Program-made: the position numbers and the translations under genes
Part shown: one piece after another, positions 1 through 8,669 of the stretch
How the letters are laid out: every line of letters starts with the position of its first letter
Position numbering within the stretch: position 1 is the first letter of the stretch
The notes under the pieces: model-generated
Seen by the model: only the letters and a program-made list of their open reading frames with translations
Told to the model about the DNA's origin: nothing
The model's database searches: none
DNA from: Chryseobacterium pennae
Lineage (GTDB): Bacteria; Bacteroidota; Bacteroidia; Flavobacteriales; Weeksellaceae
Direction of reading: 5' to 3'
DNA length: 64,000 bases
NCBI RefSeq assembly: GCF_003385515.1
Contig: NZ_QNVT01000009.1
Location: 124,001-188,000 of the forward strand

Positions 1-649
1 GTCCTGTTTCTTTTAATCCTTCGGTTTCTCCCCAGCCCCATTTCCGATTCCATCCTACAGGATCTAGTGTTTTAACAAATGGAATTTCAACAAACAAAAG
101 ATCCTTTGGGTATTCGACAAGTTTGTCCCATTCAATACTTGCTATTTGATGTGTCCTTGGATCATATGGAAACGCATAGGCGTTTCTGTGATCAACATAC
201 CAGTCCTCCAGCTCGTCAAAGCTAATACCCAGCGTCGAAAAATCATCTTTGGGCCTCAATAAGTCCAACCGTGCCTCAGCATAAAAAATATGCCCTCCTA
301 TTTCAACGGTTGGGATCTGACCATATTTAATACGCCTTGTCAATGCATCCTGGTCCACCATAAGTTCAAAGTCCGTCAACAGCAGAATTTCTTCAACAGC
401 CTTATTATATTTTTCAGCCATCATTTCAGGTGCTAGGTTTACAAATTGTGGAACCGTAATCCACATGTAGTCATTCCTTTCTTTATCGTAACGTTGAAAA
501 CAATATCCCTCTTCTCCACAATCTATCATATCTTCTAAAGTGTATCGATTATCTTGTTGGCCTTTTTGACGGAATTCAAGTTTATCAACATCGATAATGA
601 ACTGTATCCCATAATCTGGATCTGTATAGATCGGTAATTCCTTTTCCAT
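1..649 (-). CDS. Hypothetical ICE protein, C-terminus cut by window edge
   Basis: An open frame runs from an ATG at 647-649 to the window edge, giving at least 216 residues without a stop. The protein starts MEKELPIYTD and is acidic and soluble, with no signal peptide or membrane segment. The middle has a charged helical stretch, and the visible end is rich in Trp and Pro (around WNRKWGWGE). I do not recognise the family. It sits on the same strand as the traA-to-traD-like genes, about 240 bp downstream of the traD-like gene. In CTnDOT-type elements traE would be expected at this place, so this gene either interrupts the tra operon or marks the end of a tra fragment. The 240 bp gap holds no convincing gene. 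Confidence 0.6.
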   Translation of the reverse strand, partial: MEKELPIYTDPDYGIQFIIDVDKLEFRQKGQQDNRYTLEDMIDCGEEGYCFQRYDKERNDYMWITVPQFVNLAPEMMAEKYNKAVEEILLLTDFELMVDQDALTRRIKYGQIPTVEIGGHIFYAEARLDLLRPKDDFSTLGISFDELEDWYVDHRNAYAFPYDPRTHQIASIEWDKLVEYPKDLLFVEIPFVKTLDPVGWNRKWGWGETEGLKETG

Positions 650-889
650 AAATCAGCTTTTTAATATTAGTAATTAAATATTTACTTCGCTAATGTCTTG
701 GAAAATCTTAATGCTGGATGATGTGTAAATTTTGGAGGTACAATTTTTCCTACAATTACTTAATCAATAGAAAACATTAGGGCTTATCCGATCACAAAAA
801 AACTATCATTTCCTGTAAAGTTTTTTATTTGATATAATAGAAAAAGAATCCCCTAGAAGGGTCCGCTAAAACAGAAACCTGCTATAGTA

Positions 890-1507
890 CTATATAAAGT
901 CATTTATGTTAAAATCATCAGAATTGCCATTCTTAGGATTAAATGCACTGTAGCTGTCGCTTTCCAAGGTTTTATCCAATAATAAAGCTACTTTTTGGGA
1001 AGAAGCTGTAATAGAATTTTCCAAATAACTGTACAATTCGGTACCTTGTATTTTTTGCATTACATCGATTACTTCATTTTGCTGTTGAGCCTCAAGATCG
1101 CTGTGCTGAAGGAGCGTACCAACATTCATCAGCTCTTCAAGAGAAACACCCTGACTGAATCTATCATCATGAGGTGGAAACTCACTTTCAGACCAATCAT
1201 CATCCTCAACTTCATCGTTTAATTCCATTTTTTGTGTAGGAAAAGGAACCTGCACACTATCCTTTTTGGATACAACATTTTTATAACCTTGGCTTGATGA
1301 AAACTCTTCGTCTTCTATTTTTTCTCCTTGTAATCGCTGTTTTCCTATTTCCTTATTGACTTTTCCCATAATATCAGGTAATTGGGCCTCAAACGGCTTT
1401 AGCTCTTCCTTTTTCTCGAACTTTACTATTTTAACTTTATCAATAGCAAGCAAAATGATTACGATAAGAAGACAGACCAGTATCCCAAATTGTATTAAAG
1501 CATCCAT
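890..1507 (-). CDS. TraD-like conjugal transfer protein, membrane-anchored
   Basis: 205 residues. One hydrophobic segment near the N-terminus (about residues 5-22, GILVCLLIVIILLA) is followed by a long charged, low-complexity cytoplasmic region rich in Lys, Glu and Asp. This is the layout of TraD-like proteins found after traA-traB-traC in Bacteroidota conjugative transposons. No enzymatic motif is visible. The gene is last of a tight minus-strand series (ParA, DUF3408, DUF3408, this gene), with only 5 bp to the upstream neighbour, so co-transcription is very likely. The name rests on position and architecture rather than on a recognised domain. Confidence 0.55.
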   Translation of the reverse strand: MDALIQFGILVCLLIVIILLAIDKVKIVKFEKKEELKPFEAQLPDIMGKVNKEIGKQRLQGEKIEDEEFSSSQGYKNVVSKKDSVQVPFPTQKMELNDEVEDDDWSESEFPPHDDRFSQGVSLEELMNVGTLLQHSDLEAQQQNEVIDVMQKIQGTELYSYLENSITASSQKVALLLDKTLESDSYSAFNPKNGNSDDFNINDFI

Positions 1508-1512
1508 ACCTA

Positions 1513-1809
1513 TTAAAAAAGTGGTTTACAGTTAGCTTCAAATTCTTCTATTATTATCGCCTGATAAAGTTCAAAATGATGGGAAAGTATATTATCAAGG
1601 TATGCATAAAGGGGAATCTTGTCCCCGCCTATAATGTGGGCAATCCGGGATAAACGGTCATGGTATTCCTGTCTCAGGTAGATACTTTTCTCCCCCCTTT
1701 TGTGCATATCTTTTCTGTCCAGAAACAGCTTTCCGTACGTTCCTTTAACAATTCTTGTTTTTTGATTTAGCTTAATAGTAACTTCAACTTTGTTATTTGT
1801 CTTTTTCAT
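1513..1809 (-). CDS. DUF3408-family conjugal transfer protein (TraC-like)
   Basis: 98 residues, basic. The C-terminal half (YLRQEYHDRLSRI followed by LYAYLDNILSHHF) carries the pattern shared by DUF3408 proteins of Bacteroidota conjugative transposons. The next gene upstream has the same pattern, YIRSEYHERLLRIVQL and LYSYIDNILEYHF, so the two are paralogues. The fold is thought to be ribbon-helix-helix-like, which would suit a DNA-binding partner of the ParA protein; that role is inference. Six bases separate it from the upstream gene and five from the downstream one, consistent with one operon. Confidence 0.75.
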   Translation of the reverse strand: MKKTNNKVEVTIKLNQKTRIVKGTYGKLFLDRKDMHKRGEKSIYLRQEYHDRLSRIAHIIGGDKIPLYAYLDNILSHHFELYQAIIIEEFEANCKPLF

Positions 1810-1815
1810 GGTCTA

Positions 1816-2214
1816 TTATATTATAGGTTTAAATCTCTCATTAAAGTAATCAGTAATGTCGCCTCCAAATTCTCGGAAATGATATTCCAAAATATTGTCG
1901 ATGTACGAGTAAAGTGTTACTTTATCCTCCCTTGTCAATTGTACAATTCTTAGCAAACGTTCGTGGTATTCGGATCGAATGTATACAACCTTTCCACTTC
2001 TGCCCGAGGGAAAACGGTTAACCAGGAACGTCTCTTCGTAATCCACTTTTTTGGATGACGTCGTTTTTGCCTTCTCGCGCGGTTTGCTCTCTATATGTTC
2101 TTCCTGCTTTGTGATAACCTTTTCCGAAGGCTCATCTCCGCTCATAATCTGCATGAGATAATCTTCATCGACGACAGGTTTTTCAAAATCTTTTCGTCCC
2201 TTTCCTCTTGTCAT
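1816..2214 (-). CDS. DUF3408-family conjugal transfer protein (TraB-like)
   Basis: 132 residues. A basic, Lys/Arg-rich N-terminal half of about 60 residues is followed by a conserved DUF3408-type core (about residues 75-130) with YIRSEYHERL and YSYIDNILEYHF. The core matches the following gene, so this is a duplicated pair, longer here by its charged N-terminal extension. It lies 12 bp downstream of the ParA gene. The traA-traB-traC order is that of CTnDOT-like elements. A role as DNA-binding partner of the ParA ATPase is plausible but not shown by the sequence. Confidence 0.75.
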   Translation of the reverse strand: MTRGKGRKDFEKPVVDEDYLMQIMSGDEPSEKVITKQEEHIESKPREKAKTTSSKKVDYEETFLVNRFPSGRSGKVVYIRSEYHERLLRIVQLTREDKVTLYSYIDNILEYHFREFGGDITDYFNERFKPII

Positions 2215-2226
2215 TTTTCCAATATT

Positions 2227-2994
2227 TTATAAGTGAATGATCCTTAGAAACTCCACAATAAAAAGGTCAAAACGGGTAACCTTCAGGAGTTGCAATTCAG
2301 CTGGTAAAAGGCTTGATCTGAAGACATAATTGATCGTATCATCCGTTTCTTTTCTAAAGCGCTTGCTATCCCGGATACCTGTTTTCATGATAAGTAGATC
2401 AAGCTCCTCGATCACATCCTGGTATGCTTTATAAAGACCGGTCTTTTCACGGCCATCAACCTGATTCCAAAAAAGCCAAAGGGCCGGCGCTTTATTCTCG
2501 CCCTCTGATGGTGGAAGCTGAAGAAAAGCCTTGCTGAATGCAAGGGTACTTTCAACAACAAGCCTGTCAGCCGTGATGGGGGAAAATATGAAATCCATTG
2601 CTTGAAGCGCTGTTAAAACTCCTTTGGTATTAGCCGTGCCGGGTAGATCAAAGAATATGATGTCAGGCTCAACCAAAAGTTGACCTACGTTTTCCAAAGC
2701 TGTTTTTAGCGCATTGTCTGCTTTACTCTTAATGATCGGGTAAGCCTTCTTATTGATGGACTGAAACTGCTTCATGGCAGCTTTTTTATGGTACTCACTA
2801 TTCATAATGGCACTTTTATCCCGTTCCCTCATATTACTCAGGCTATATTGCGGAAAATCACAGTCCATCACTAAAACATTAAAACCTAACCGATAATGTA
2901 GCGCGCTGGCTAGCAAAGTCGTGATTGTGGACTTCCCTACTCCTCCTTTTTGCGTGTAAATACTAACCTTTAAAGGTTTCTTCATTTTTTCCAT
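2227..2994 (-). CDS. traA: ParA-family ATPase, conjugal transfer protein TraA
   Basis: 255 residues. A deviant Walker A motif, KGGVGKST, lies at residues 16-23, followed by the VLVMDCDFPQ segment (Walker A') and by IIFFDLPGT (Walker B) near residue 115. This is the ParA/MinD P-loop fold. In Bacteroidota conjugative transposons the first gene of the tra series is such an ATPase, usually named TraA. It leads the minus-strand tra series and is divergent from the mobilization genes, with about 650 bp of strongly structured DNA between. ATP-dependent positioning of the element or relaxosome is the family role; the exact function here is inferred. A second start (MKKPLKV) lies three codons downstream. 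Confidence 0.88.
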   Translation of the reverse strand: MEKMKKPLKVSIYTQKGGVGKSTITTLLASALHYRLGFNVLVMDCDFPQYSLSNMRERDKSAIMNSEYHKKAAMKQFQSINKKAYPIIKSKADNALKTALENVGQLLVEPDIIFFDLPGTANTKGVLTALQAMDFIFSPITADRLVVESTLAFSKAFLQLPPSEGENKAPALWLFWNQVDGREKTGLYKAYQDVIEELDLLIMKTGIRDSKRFRKETDDTINYVFRSSLLPAELQLLKVTRFDLFIVEFLRIIHL

Positions 2995-3446
2995 TGCTTA
3001 TATATTATTACTTGTATTACCATTTGATCGCAAGCACCAGAACCTATTTTACCTTTTGATTTCTAGGAAAGCGGTACATAAAAACTTTTCTATGCTTTTC
3101 TGTATGGCCTTTTCCATAATTACCAAAGGGGAAATATGCCTCTCAAAAAAGTTATATAACCATACAGTCATATCTGCAAAAGGCATTTTTCAAACTTTAC
3201 TGCTTTTGTGCTTTTACTCTTTTATGCTTTTATATTTTTATATTTTTAAAACCTAATACTTTTATTACCTGAAAATTGACAGTTTGCCAAACCGATCAAA
3301 TTGCAGTTTTATTAATCTTCCCGCTTTGTTGTAAAGGAAACCAGTTTTAATAGCGAATAAGGCTAACATGAACATGCTAGCCTATATTTTCCAGAATTGA
3401 CTTAACACTTTAAGATTAACATCTATTCTAATACTTCTTACTATTT

Positions 3447-3560
3447 CCGTTCCCGTGAACGGAGCAAGTTGTGTTTTGAGTGCCTCAAAACTCGTTTTGT
3501 GCCCCAAAACGACTTGCTCCTGCCGAGGGCTTAGTGCATCCTCCGAAGTCGGATGCACTA
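3447..3560. other. Nested inverted repeats, candidate oriT
   Basis: This lies in the 650 bp gap (2995-3675) between the divergent traA and mob genes. Four sets of inverted repeats are packed into about 110 bp. CCGTTC (3447) pairs with GAACGG (3457). GGAGCAAGT (3461-3469) pairs with ACTTGCTCC (3512-3520). Inside that outer stem sit two hairpins: GTTTTGAG (3473-3480) with CTCAAAAC (3484-3491), and CGTTTTG (3493) with CAAAACG (3505). A further perfect 10-bp repeat, TAGTGCATCC / GGATGCACTA, spans 3532-3560. The whole can fold as a cruciform. Position directly upstream of the relaxase genes makes oriT the best guess. The rest of the gap is AT-rich with no convincing gene. Confidence 0.6.
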
Positions 3561-3675
3561 TTTAGATTTCTTTTCATCTCTTGTATTCTTTTTCGGCTGT
3601 TAGAAGCCTAATTAGGAAAGGATGAGCAAATAGCAGGTTTCTACCTTGAGAACAGCTATGTTTTGTCAAAAAGAT

Positions 3676-4101
3676 ATGAAAGCACAACACAAAGGCGGGA
3701 GAAATCCAAAATTAAACAGGGCGGTTCATCGCTATGTTTTTCGGTTAACAGATACAGAAAACACGAGGTTTTTATCACTCTTCGAGCAGAGCGGATTGGA
3801 TACAAAAGCAAAGTTTATTGTTTCACTTTTATTTGAGAGGCGAATAAAATCAATCAAAATAGATTCAGGCGCGAACGAATACACAACAAAATTATCACAG
3901 TTCTTCGCACAATTTAGAGCCATCGGGGTGAATTACAACCAGGTCGTAAAGGTGCTACATACAAACTTCAGTGATAAAAAAACGATCCTTTATATTGCTA
4001 AATTGGAAAAGCACACCCTTGAACTAGCCACTTTATGCAAGGAAATTCTGATCCTCAGCAAGCAGTTTGAAGCAGAGTACCTGCTAAAAAAAGAAAATTA
4101 A
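3676..4101 (+). CDS. Relaxosome accessory / mobilization protein (MobA-like)
   Basis: About 141 residues from the ATG at 3676; an upstream ATG at 3658 in the same frame is possible, and the frame also opens from a TTG at 3646. The protein starts MKAQHKGGRNPK, a basic N-terminus typical of Bacteroidota mobilization proteins. It continues with a FRLTDTENTRFL segment resembling a ribbon-helix-helix DNA-binding start, then a helical part with INYNQVVKVLH-like sequence (here IGVNYNQVVKVLH), a hallmark of the MobC/BfmA-type relaxosome family. The stop overlaps the relaxase start by one base (TAATG), so translation is probably coupled. The likely job is to bind oriT and load the relaxase. Confidence 0.75.
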   Translation: MKAQHKGGRNPKLNRAVHRYVFRLTDTENTRFLSLFEQSGLDTKAKFIVSLLFERRIKSIKIDSGANEYTTKLSQFFAQFRAIGVNYNQVVKVLHTNFSDKKTILYIAKLEKHTLELATLCKEILILSKQFEAEYLLKKEN

Positions 4102-5372
4102 TGATTGCAAAAATTGGAAGAGGAACAAATATCTACGGTGCTTTACTGTACAATCACAGCAAAGTCCTCACTGATAATGGTGCGATTTTACACCTTCATA
4201 ATATGCGGGAAACGCCGCATGGAAATTATACAGTAATGCAACTCTTATCTGCATTCGCGCCTTATTTAGTAGCAAATAAAAATACCGAGAAAACAGCTCT
4301 TCATATTTCGCTTAATCCAGATCCAGCAGATGGTATATCAGATGAAGACTATATAAAGATTGCAGAGGAATACATGCAAAAATTGGGATATGGCGAACAA
4401 CCTTATGTCATCTTTAAACATACAGATATCGAACGTACGCATATACACATTGTTTCAACAACCGTGGATCGCAAGGGTATCAAAATTCCCGATTCCTTTG
4501 AAAAGAAAAAATCAATGGATATTTGTAGAGAACTCGAAACAAAGTTTAACCTATCACCTGCAACAGAAAAGCAGTTTCTTGATTCCAGCATCCCATTAAA
4601 TCCAGTGAATTATTCCAAAGGAAATATTAAAGCTCAGATCGCATCTGTTGTTCGATATCTTCCCAAATATTATCAATTCCAGACTCTGGGCAGTTATAAT
4701 GCATTGCTATCACTTTTTAACATCACATCCGAGCATATTAAAAAAGAATACAGCGGGGAAATCAAAGAGGGACTGGTTTATTTCGCAATGGATGAAAATG
4801 GAAATAAAGTTAGTAATCCATTTAAATCTTCCCTTTTTGGTAAACAGGCTGGGCTAAATGAACTCAGAACTCATTTCGATAAAAGCAGAACGAACAGCGT
4901 GGCAGCGAAATCGTCACTAACAGAAGTTATACTGCAGGCAATGCAGCTGAATCCCGATGAAAAGAATTTTAAGGATTATTTGATCCAGCATGGCATTAAC
5001 ACTGTTATCAGAAGAAATGAACAAAACAGGATTTATGGCATTACCTTCATTGACCATAACACCAAAACTGTGTTTAATGGTTCCCAGCTCGGAAAGCAAT
5101 TCTCAGCGAATATATTTCAAGAACTTTTTTTGAGTAACGGCTTAAAACTGAATGAAAGTAAAATGATTCAATCAATTCCTCCTATTCCAACAAATTCATC
5201 AAAAAATAACAACTCGGACAACTTACATCCATTTTTTGATTTTATGATGCATTTTTCTAACCTTGATGGTTTTGGATTACTTGATTCACTTCTTATGGGC
5301 GGTTTCGCAGAAGACCCCGAAGAACAAGCGTTTGAATACAATATGAAAAAAAGAAGGAGGAGACACAAATAA
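4101..5372 (+). CDS. mobB: Relaxase / mobilization nuclease (MobB-like)
   Basis: 423 residues. The metal-binding histidine triad of relaxases is visible as H107-x-D109 and H114-x-H116 within HTDIERTHIHIVS. The N-terminal MIAKIGRG..IYGALLYNHSK is typical of Bacteroidota MobB relaxases, with candidate nicking tyrosines at Y12 and Y17. The catalytic domain fills roughly residues 1-160. The rest is a less conserved region ending in a basic KKRRRRHK tail. The enzyme should nick oriT and stay attached to the transferred strand; the structured DNA at 3447-3560 is the expected target. In related elements the coupling-protein gene follows directly; here it is displaced by 3.8 kb of cargo. Confidence 0.9.
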   Translation: MIAKIGRGTNIYGALLYNHSKVLTDNGAILHLHNMRETPHGNYTVMQLLSAFAPYLVANKNTEKTALHISLNPDPADGISDEDYIKIAEEYMQKLGYGEQPYVIFKHTDIERTHIHIVSTTVDRKGIKIPDSFEKKKSMDICRELETKFNLSPATEKQFLDSSIPLNPVNYSKGNIKAQIASVVRYLPKYYQFQTLGSYNALLSLFNITSEHIKKEYSGEIKEGLVYFAMDENGNKVSNPFKSSLFGKQAGLNELRTHFDKSRTNSVAAKSSLTEVILQAMQLNPDEKNFKDYLIQHGINTVIRRNEQNRIYGITFIDHNTKTVFNGSQLGKQFSANIFQELFLSNGLKLNESKMIQSIPPIPTNSSKNNNSDNLHPFFDFMMHFSNLDGFGLLDSLLMGGFAEDPEEQAFEYNMKKRRRRHK

Positions 5373-5532
5373 ATTGGATAATCATACGGATTCTCAAATA
5401 AAAATAATAAAGGGTAGTATTTCTATTTAATTAATGATACTCACATTAAGGGCTAATCTGAAGTTGTCCCAATCAGCAAATCTACCGTGAATTTCATACC
5501 TTTAATTCCCATATTGAATATAATAAATAGTC

Positions 5533-6075
5533 ATGTCAGACAAAACAGAAAGCAATATCGATCGCTGGCGTATTTTTGAGCCCTTTTTTGTTCAGAAGGA
5601 AGTTGCTGCCAAGACCATATTGTTGGAAGAGGGTAATGTTTCAAGGACGATGTTCTTCATCGAAAAAGGTTGTTTAAGAACTTGGGTCAACAATAACGGG
5701 AAAGACATAACAACACAGTTTTTCTTTGAAGGAGATGGCGTGTCTTCTATCGAAAGCTTTATGACCAACAAACCTAGTTTGTATACGATTGAAAGTATCG
5801 AGCCTTGCATTATACAAACCATTACTCAAAAAGATTTTCAAGAAGCTTTCAACAATTCACCTGAACTGAAAGACCTTGTGATTGAACATCTATTCGCAAG
5901 ACTTTTAAAAAGCCAACAGCTCTTTTTTTCTTATCTTAAACACAGTCCTCAAGAACGTTACCACGAATTAGTAAAACAATATCCTCATATTGTACTACGT
6001 GTTCCGCAACATTATATCGCTTCGTATCTGGGCATTACCTCTGTTTCATTAAGCCGAATCCGAAACAGGCGCTAA
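5533..6075 (+). CDS. Crp/Fnr-family transcriptional regulator
   Basis: 180 residues. A cyclic-nucleotide-binding-like beta-barrel domain fills about residues 15-110 (ILLEEGNVSRTMFFIEKGCLR is the characteristic strand-turn pattern). A C-terminal winged-helix segment follows, with VPQHYIASYLGITSVSLSRIR as the recognition part. The few cysteines do not form an Fnr iron-sulfur pattern. In Bacteroidota such short Crp-like proteins often sit next to oxidoreductase genes they control. Here the next gene, 81 bp downstream, is a flavodoxin-fold reductase. It is the first gene of the cargo block placed between relaxase and coupling protein. The effector is unknown. Confidence 0.85.
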   Translation: MSDKTESNIDRWRIFEPFFVQKEVAAKTILLEEGNVSRTMFFIEKGCLRTWVNNNGKDITTQFFFEGDGVSSIESFMTNKPSLYTIESIEPCIIQTITQKDFQEAFNNSPELKDLVIEHLFARLLKSQQLFFSYLKHSPQERYHELVKQYPHIVLRVPQHYIASYLGITSVSLSRIRNRR

Positions 6076-6156
6076 GCTGCCATTTATTAACAATTGTTAT
6101 CGTCAGGGCCCGGACTACTTCTCACCTTTGCAGTGTACAATCAAGTAAAGTAAAAA

Positions 6157-6759
6157 ATGAGAACAGTCATCGTATTTAACCACCCTTATGAAGAAAGCTA
6201 CTGTAACGCCATACTTAACGCGGTAACTAAGGGGCTTCAAAAAGGCAACCACGAAATTGACCTGATGCACCTAGACCAGGATAAATTTAACCCCAGGATG
6301 ACCGCAGAGGACTTAAAGGCCTTTGTAGCCCACCAGCCGATAGATCCGCAGGTAATTGATTATTGTGAAAGGCTGAAAAAGGCAGATCATTTGATCTTCA
6401 TTTTTCCGATCTGGTGGGACATTATGCCAGCAACCACCAAAGGCTTTATTGATAGAGTTTTATCTCCCGGTATTGTATATGATCATCACCCAAGAGGTTT
6501 CGGCCTTGTTCCACTTTTAAAAAACCTCAAAAGTATAACCGTCATTACCACAATGAACAAGCCAAGAATAATGTATTCCCTGCTCATCGGAAATTTGATC
6601 CGCAAAGTAATGTTGAAAAGTGTCTTCAAAACAATGGGATATAAAAATCTAACCTGGATTAGCTATAATATGGTAAAATCAGTTACGCAAGAAAAGAGAG
6701 TCCAATGGCTAAATGATTTAGAAAAAAAATTTACTCCCAACAAAGATCTCTCATTCTGA
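6157..6759 (+). CDS. NAD(P)H dehydrogenase (quinone)-like, flavodoxin fold
   Basis: 200 residues. It begins MRTVIVFNHPYEESYCNAIL, the first strand and phosphate-binding loop of the NQO1/KefF/MdaB flavodoxin-like family. The FMN/FAD-contact segment IFPIWWDIMPATTKGFIDRV is around residues 86-105. The expected reaction is two-electron reduction of quinones or similar electrophiles with NAD(P)H. The substrate cannot be read from sequence. It is 81 bp downstream of a Crp-type regulator and 76 bp upstream of an NmrA-like reductase on the same strand, suggesting a stress-response cassette carried by the ICE. Confidence 0.85.
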   Translation: MRTVIVFNHPYEESYCNAILNAVTKGLQKGNHEIDLMHLDQDKFNPRMTAEDLKAFVAHQPIDPQVIDYCERLKKADHLIFIFPIWWDIMPATTKGFIDRVLSPGIVYDHHPRGFGLVPLLKNLKSITVITTMNKPRIMYSLLIGNLIRKVMLKSVFKTMGYKNLTWISYNMVKSVTQEKRVQWLNDLEKKFTPNKDLSF

Positions 6760-6835
6760 CTTAAAAAACAGTCGTTTTGGCTACATCTGTTTTTGGATAG
6801 TGTTGCAATTTTGTATAAACAAAAATTGACAACAT

Positions 6836-7687
6836 ATGAATATCGTTCTAACAGGCTCATTGGGCAACATCAGCAAACCTCTTGCAACAGCATTGATTGC
6901 AAATGAACATTCGGTAACTGTAATCAGCAGCAAACCCGACAAGCAAAAGGAAATTGAATCCATTGGCGCAAAAGCAGCAATCGGGTCATTGGAAGATCTA
7001 AATTTTCTGACAACAGCCTTTGCAACCGCAGATGCCGTGTATTGTATGATCCCTTTTAATTTTATGGAAGAAGACCAAACGGCCTATTTCAAAAAAATTG
7101 AAACCAACTATGTACAAGCAATCAGAAAAAATGAAATTGAAAAAGTTGCGTTTCTGACCGGTTGGGCAGCTGATACGGGAGATTCAATTCTACTTAATCA
7201 GCTTTCGGACAGAACGGTCATCGAGCTACGTCCGGGTTCTTTTTATACCAATTTTTATAATGATATTCCAACTATAAAAGAGCATGGCGCACTAATGGCC
7301 GGTTTTGGAGGTAATGATAAAATTGCATTTGTTTCGCCGAATGATATTGCCGAGGTGGTTTATGAAGAACTAACCACACCTTTTCAGGGAAGAAAAACCC
7401 GCTTTGCGGCAAGCGAAGAATTGACCTGTGATGAAGCGGCAAAAATTTTAGGTGAAGCCATTGGCAAGCCTGACCTCAAATGGATAGCGCTGCCAGAGGA
7501 ACAAGTATTAAACGGCTTAATTCAAGCGGGTTTTCCAAAACAGCTTGCACATGATTTTGTAAGAATGCAGGCCGAGACCCACAGCGGAAAAACATTTGAG
7601 AATTATCTTAAACACAGACCTGAACTGGGAAAGACTAAATTGAAATCTTTTGCTACTGAATTTGCAAAAGCATACAATGAACAATAA
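6836..7687 (+). CDS. NmrA-like / atypical SDR NAD(P)-binding protein
   Basis: 283 residues. The N-terminus MNIVLTGSLGNISKPLATALI is an NAD(P)-binding glycine motif of the NmrA / atypical short-chain dehydrogenase family (TGxxGxxxxxLA-like). Further marks are the VAFLTGWAAD segment and ELRPGSFYTNF, which resembles the RPGxFMxN motif of NmrA-like proteins. No catalytic YxxxK is evident, so it may be a redox sensor or a quinone reductase of the QorB type. It is 12 bp upstream of the ATG of an AraC regulator and probably co-transcribed with it. A paralogous AraC gene at 27060 also follows an SDR gene. Confidence 0.82.
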   Translation: MNIVLTGSLGNISKPLATALIANEHSVTVISSKPDKQKEIESIGAKAAIGSLEDLNFLTTAFATADAVYCMIPFNFMEEDQTAYFKKIETNYVQAIRKNEIEKVAFLTGWAADTGDSILLNQLSDRTVIELRPGSFYTNFYNDIPTIKEHGALMAGFGGNDKIAFVSPNDIAEVVYEELTTPFQGRKTRFAASEELTCDEAAKILGEAIGKPDLKWIALPEEQVLNGLIQAGFPKQLAHDFVRMQAETHSGKTFENYLKHRPELGKTKLKSFATEFAKAYNEQ

Positions 7688-7699
7688 CTATCTTTGTAT

Positions 7700-8626
7700 A
7701 TGGCAGATACAAAACCAATCCGGATACAATCTATCAGCGAGTTTCATCGATTAAGAGGTTTGCCCCAACCTGAACATCCGTTGATCAGCATTGTGACAAA
7801 AGATGATTTTCTCGGATTACCCAATCCAAGCACTATGAATGCGGTGTTTGATTTTTATTTTATCGCATTGAAACGTATAGCAGGCGTGAAGTATAGATAT
7901 GGGCAACTGCACTACGATTTTGAAGATGGCGGCGCCCTCTTCTTCATGGCACCGAATCAGGTGCTCAACATTGAAATTAATGAGAATGAAAATCCCGGAG
8001 ATTCCTCGGGGTGGCTTTTGCTCATACATCCTGATTTTATCTGGAACACTCCACTTGCAAAGACCATAAAACAGTATGATTTTTTTGATTATACAGTAAA
8101 TGAAGCGTTGCTATTGTCAGAAAAAGAAGAAATAACGCTAAATGGAATCATAGAAAATATCAGGCAAGAGCATAATGCCAATATTGACAAGTTTAGCAAG
8201 CGAATTATCATTTCGCACGTCGAAGCATTGCTCAATTATTCTGAACGGTTTTACAACCGTCAATTCATTACCAGAGAGAAAGCTAATCATCAACTTTTAG
8301 AACGTTTGGAAATATTGTTGACAAACTACTTTAAGAGCGATGATTTGATTTCAGAAGGTTTACCAACAGTTCAATATGTTGCAGAAAAATTGAACGTTTC
8401 GCCTAGTTATCTGGGTAACTTACTCCGGACGCTTACAGGACAAAACACACAGCAGCATATCCACGACAAACTGATCGAAAGGGCCAAAGAAAGAATTTCT
8501 ACTACTGACCTTTCGATGAGTGAGATTGCTTACGAATTGGGCTTTGAACATCTACAATCTTTCAGTAAATTTTTCAAGGCCAAAACCAATACTTCTCCTT
8601 TAAAGTTCAGACAATCGTTTAATTGA
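7700..8626 (+). CDS. AraC-family transcriptional regulator
   Basis: 308 residues from the ATG at 7700; the frame also opens from an upstream TTG that I consider unlikely. The C-terminal 100 residues form a double helix-turn-helix of AraC type: PTVQYVAEKLNVSPSYLGNL and then MSEIAYELGFEHLQSFSKFF. The N-terminal 190 residues look like an effector-binding cupin-like domain. The protein is closely similar along its length to the AraC protein at 27060 (shared LPxPxHPLIS, FFAPNQ-like, LLIHPDF, RFYxRQFITR, GFEHxQSFSK), so the two are paralogues. It lies 12 bp after the NmrA-like gene, its likely target or partner. Confidence 0.9.
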   Translation: MADTKPIRIQSISEFHRLRGLPQPEHPLISIVTKDDFLGLPNPSTMNAVFDFYFIALKRIAGVKYRYGQLHYDFEDGGALFFMAPNQVLNIEINENENPGDSSGWLLLIHPDFIWNTPLAKTIKQYDFFDYTVNEALLLSEKEEITLNGIIENIRQEHNANIDKFSKRIIISHVEALLNYSERFYNRQFITREKANHQLLERLEILLTNYFKSDDLISEGLPTVQYVAEKLNVSPSYLGNLLRTLTGQNTQQHIHDKLIERAKERISTTDLSMSEIAYELGFEHLQSFSKFFKAKTNTSPLKFRQSFN

Positions 8627-8645
8627 AAAAAATATATGTCTGCAA

Positions 8646-8664
8646 ACGTGAATAAAATTCACGT
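8646..8664. terminator. Palindrome between convergent genes, weak terminator
   Basis: ACGTGAAT, three bases, ATTCACGT form a perfect 8-bp stem between the plus-strand AraC gene (ends 8626) and the minus-strand small gene (ends 8670). No uridine run follows directly on either strand, so it may be a terminator or a protein site. Confidence 0.35.
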
Positions 8665-8669
8665 GGATA

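Noticed and set aside
3056..3256. 66-codon plus-strand frame in the traA-mob gap
   Set aside because: Phe/Leu/Tyr-rich, from AT-rich DNA, no conserved feature; more likely chance.
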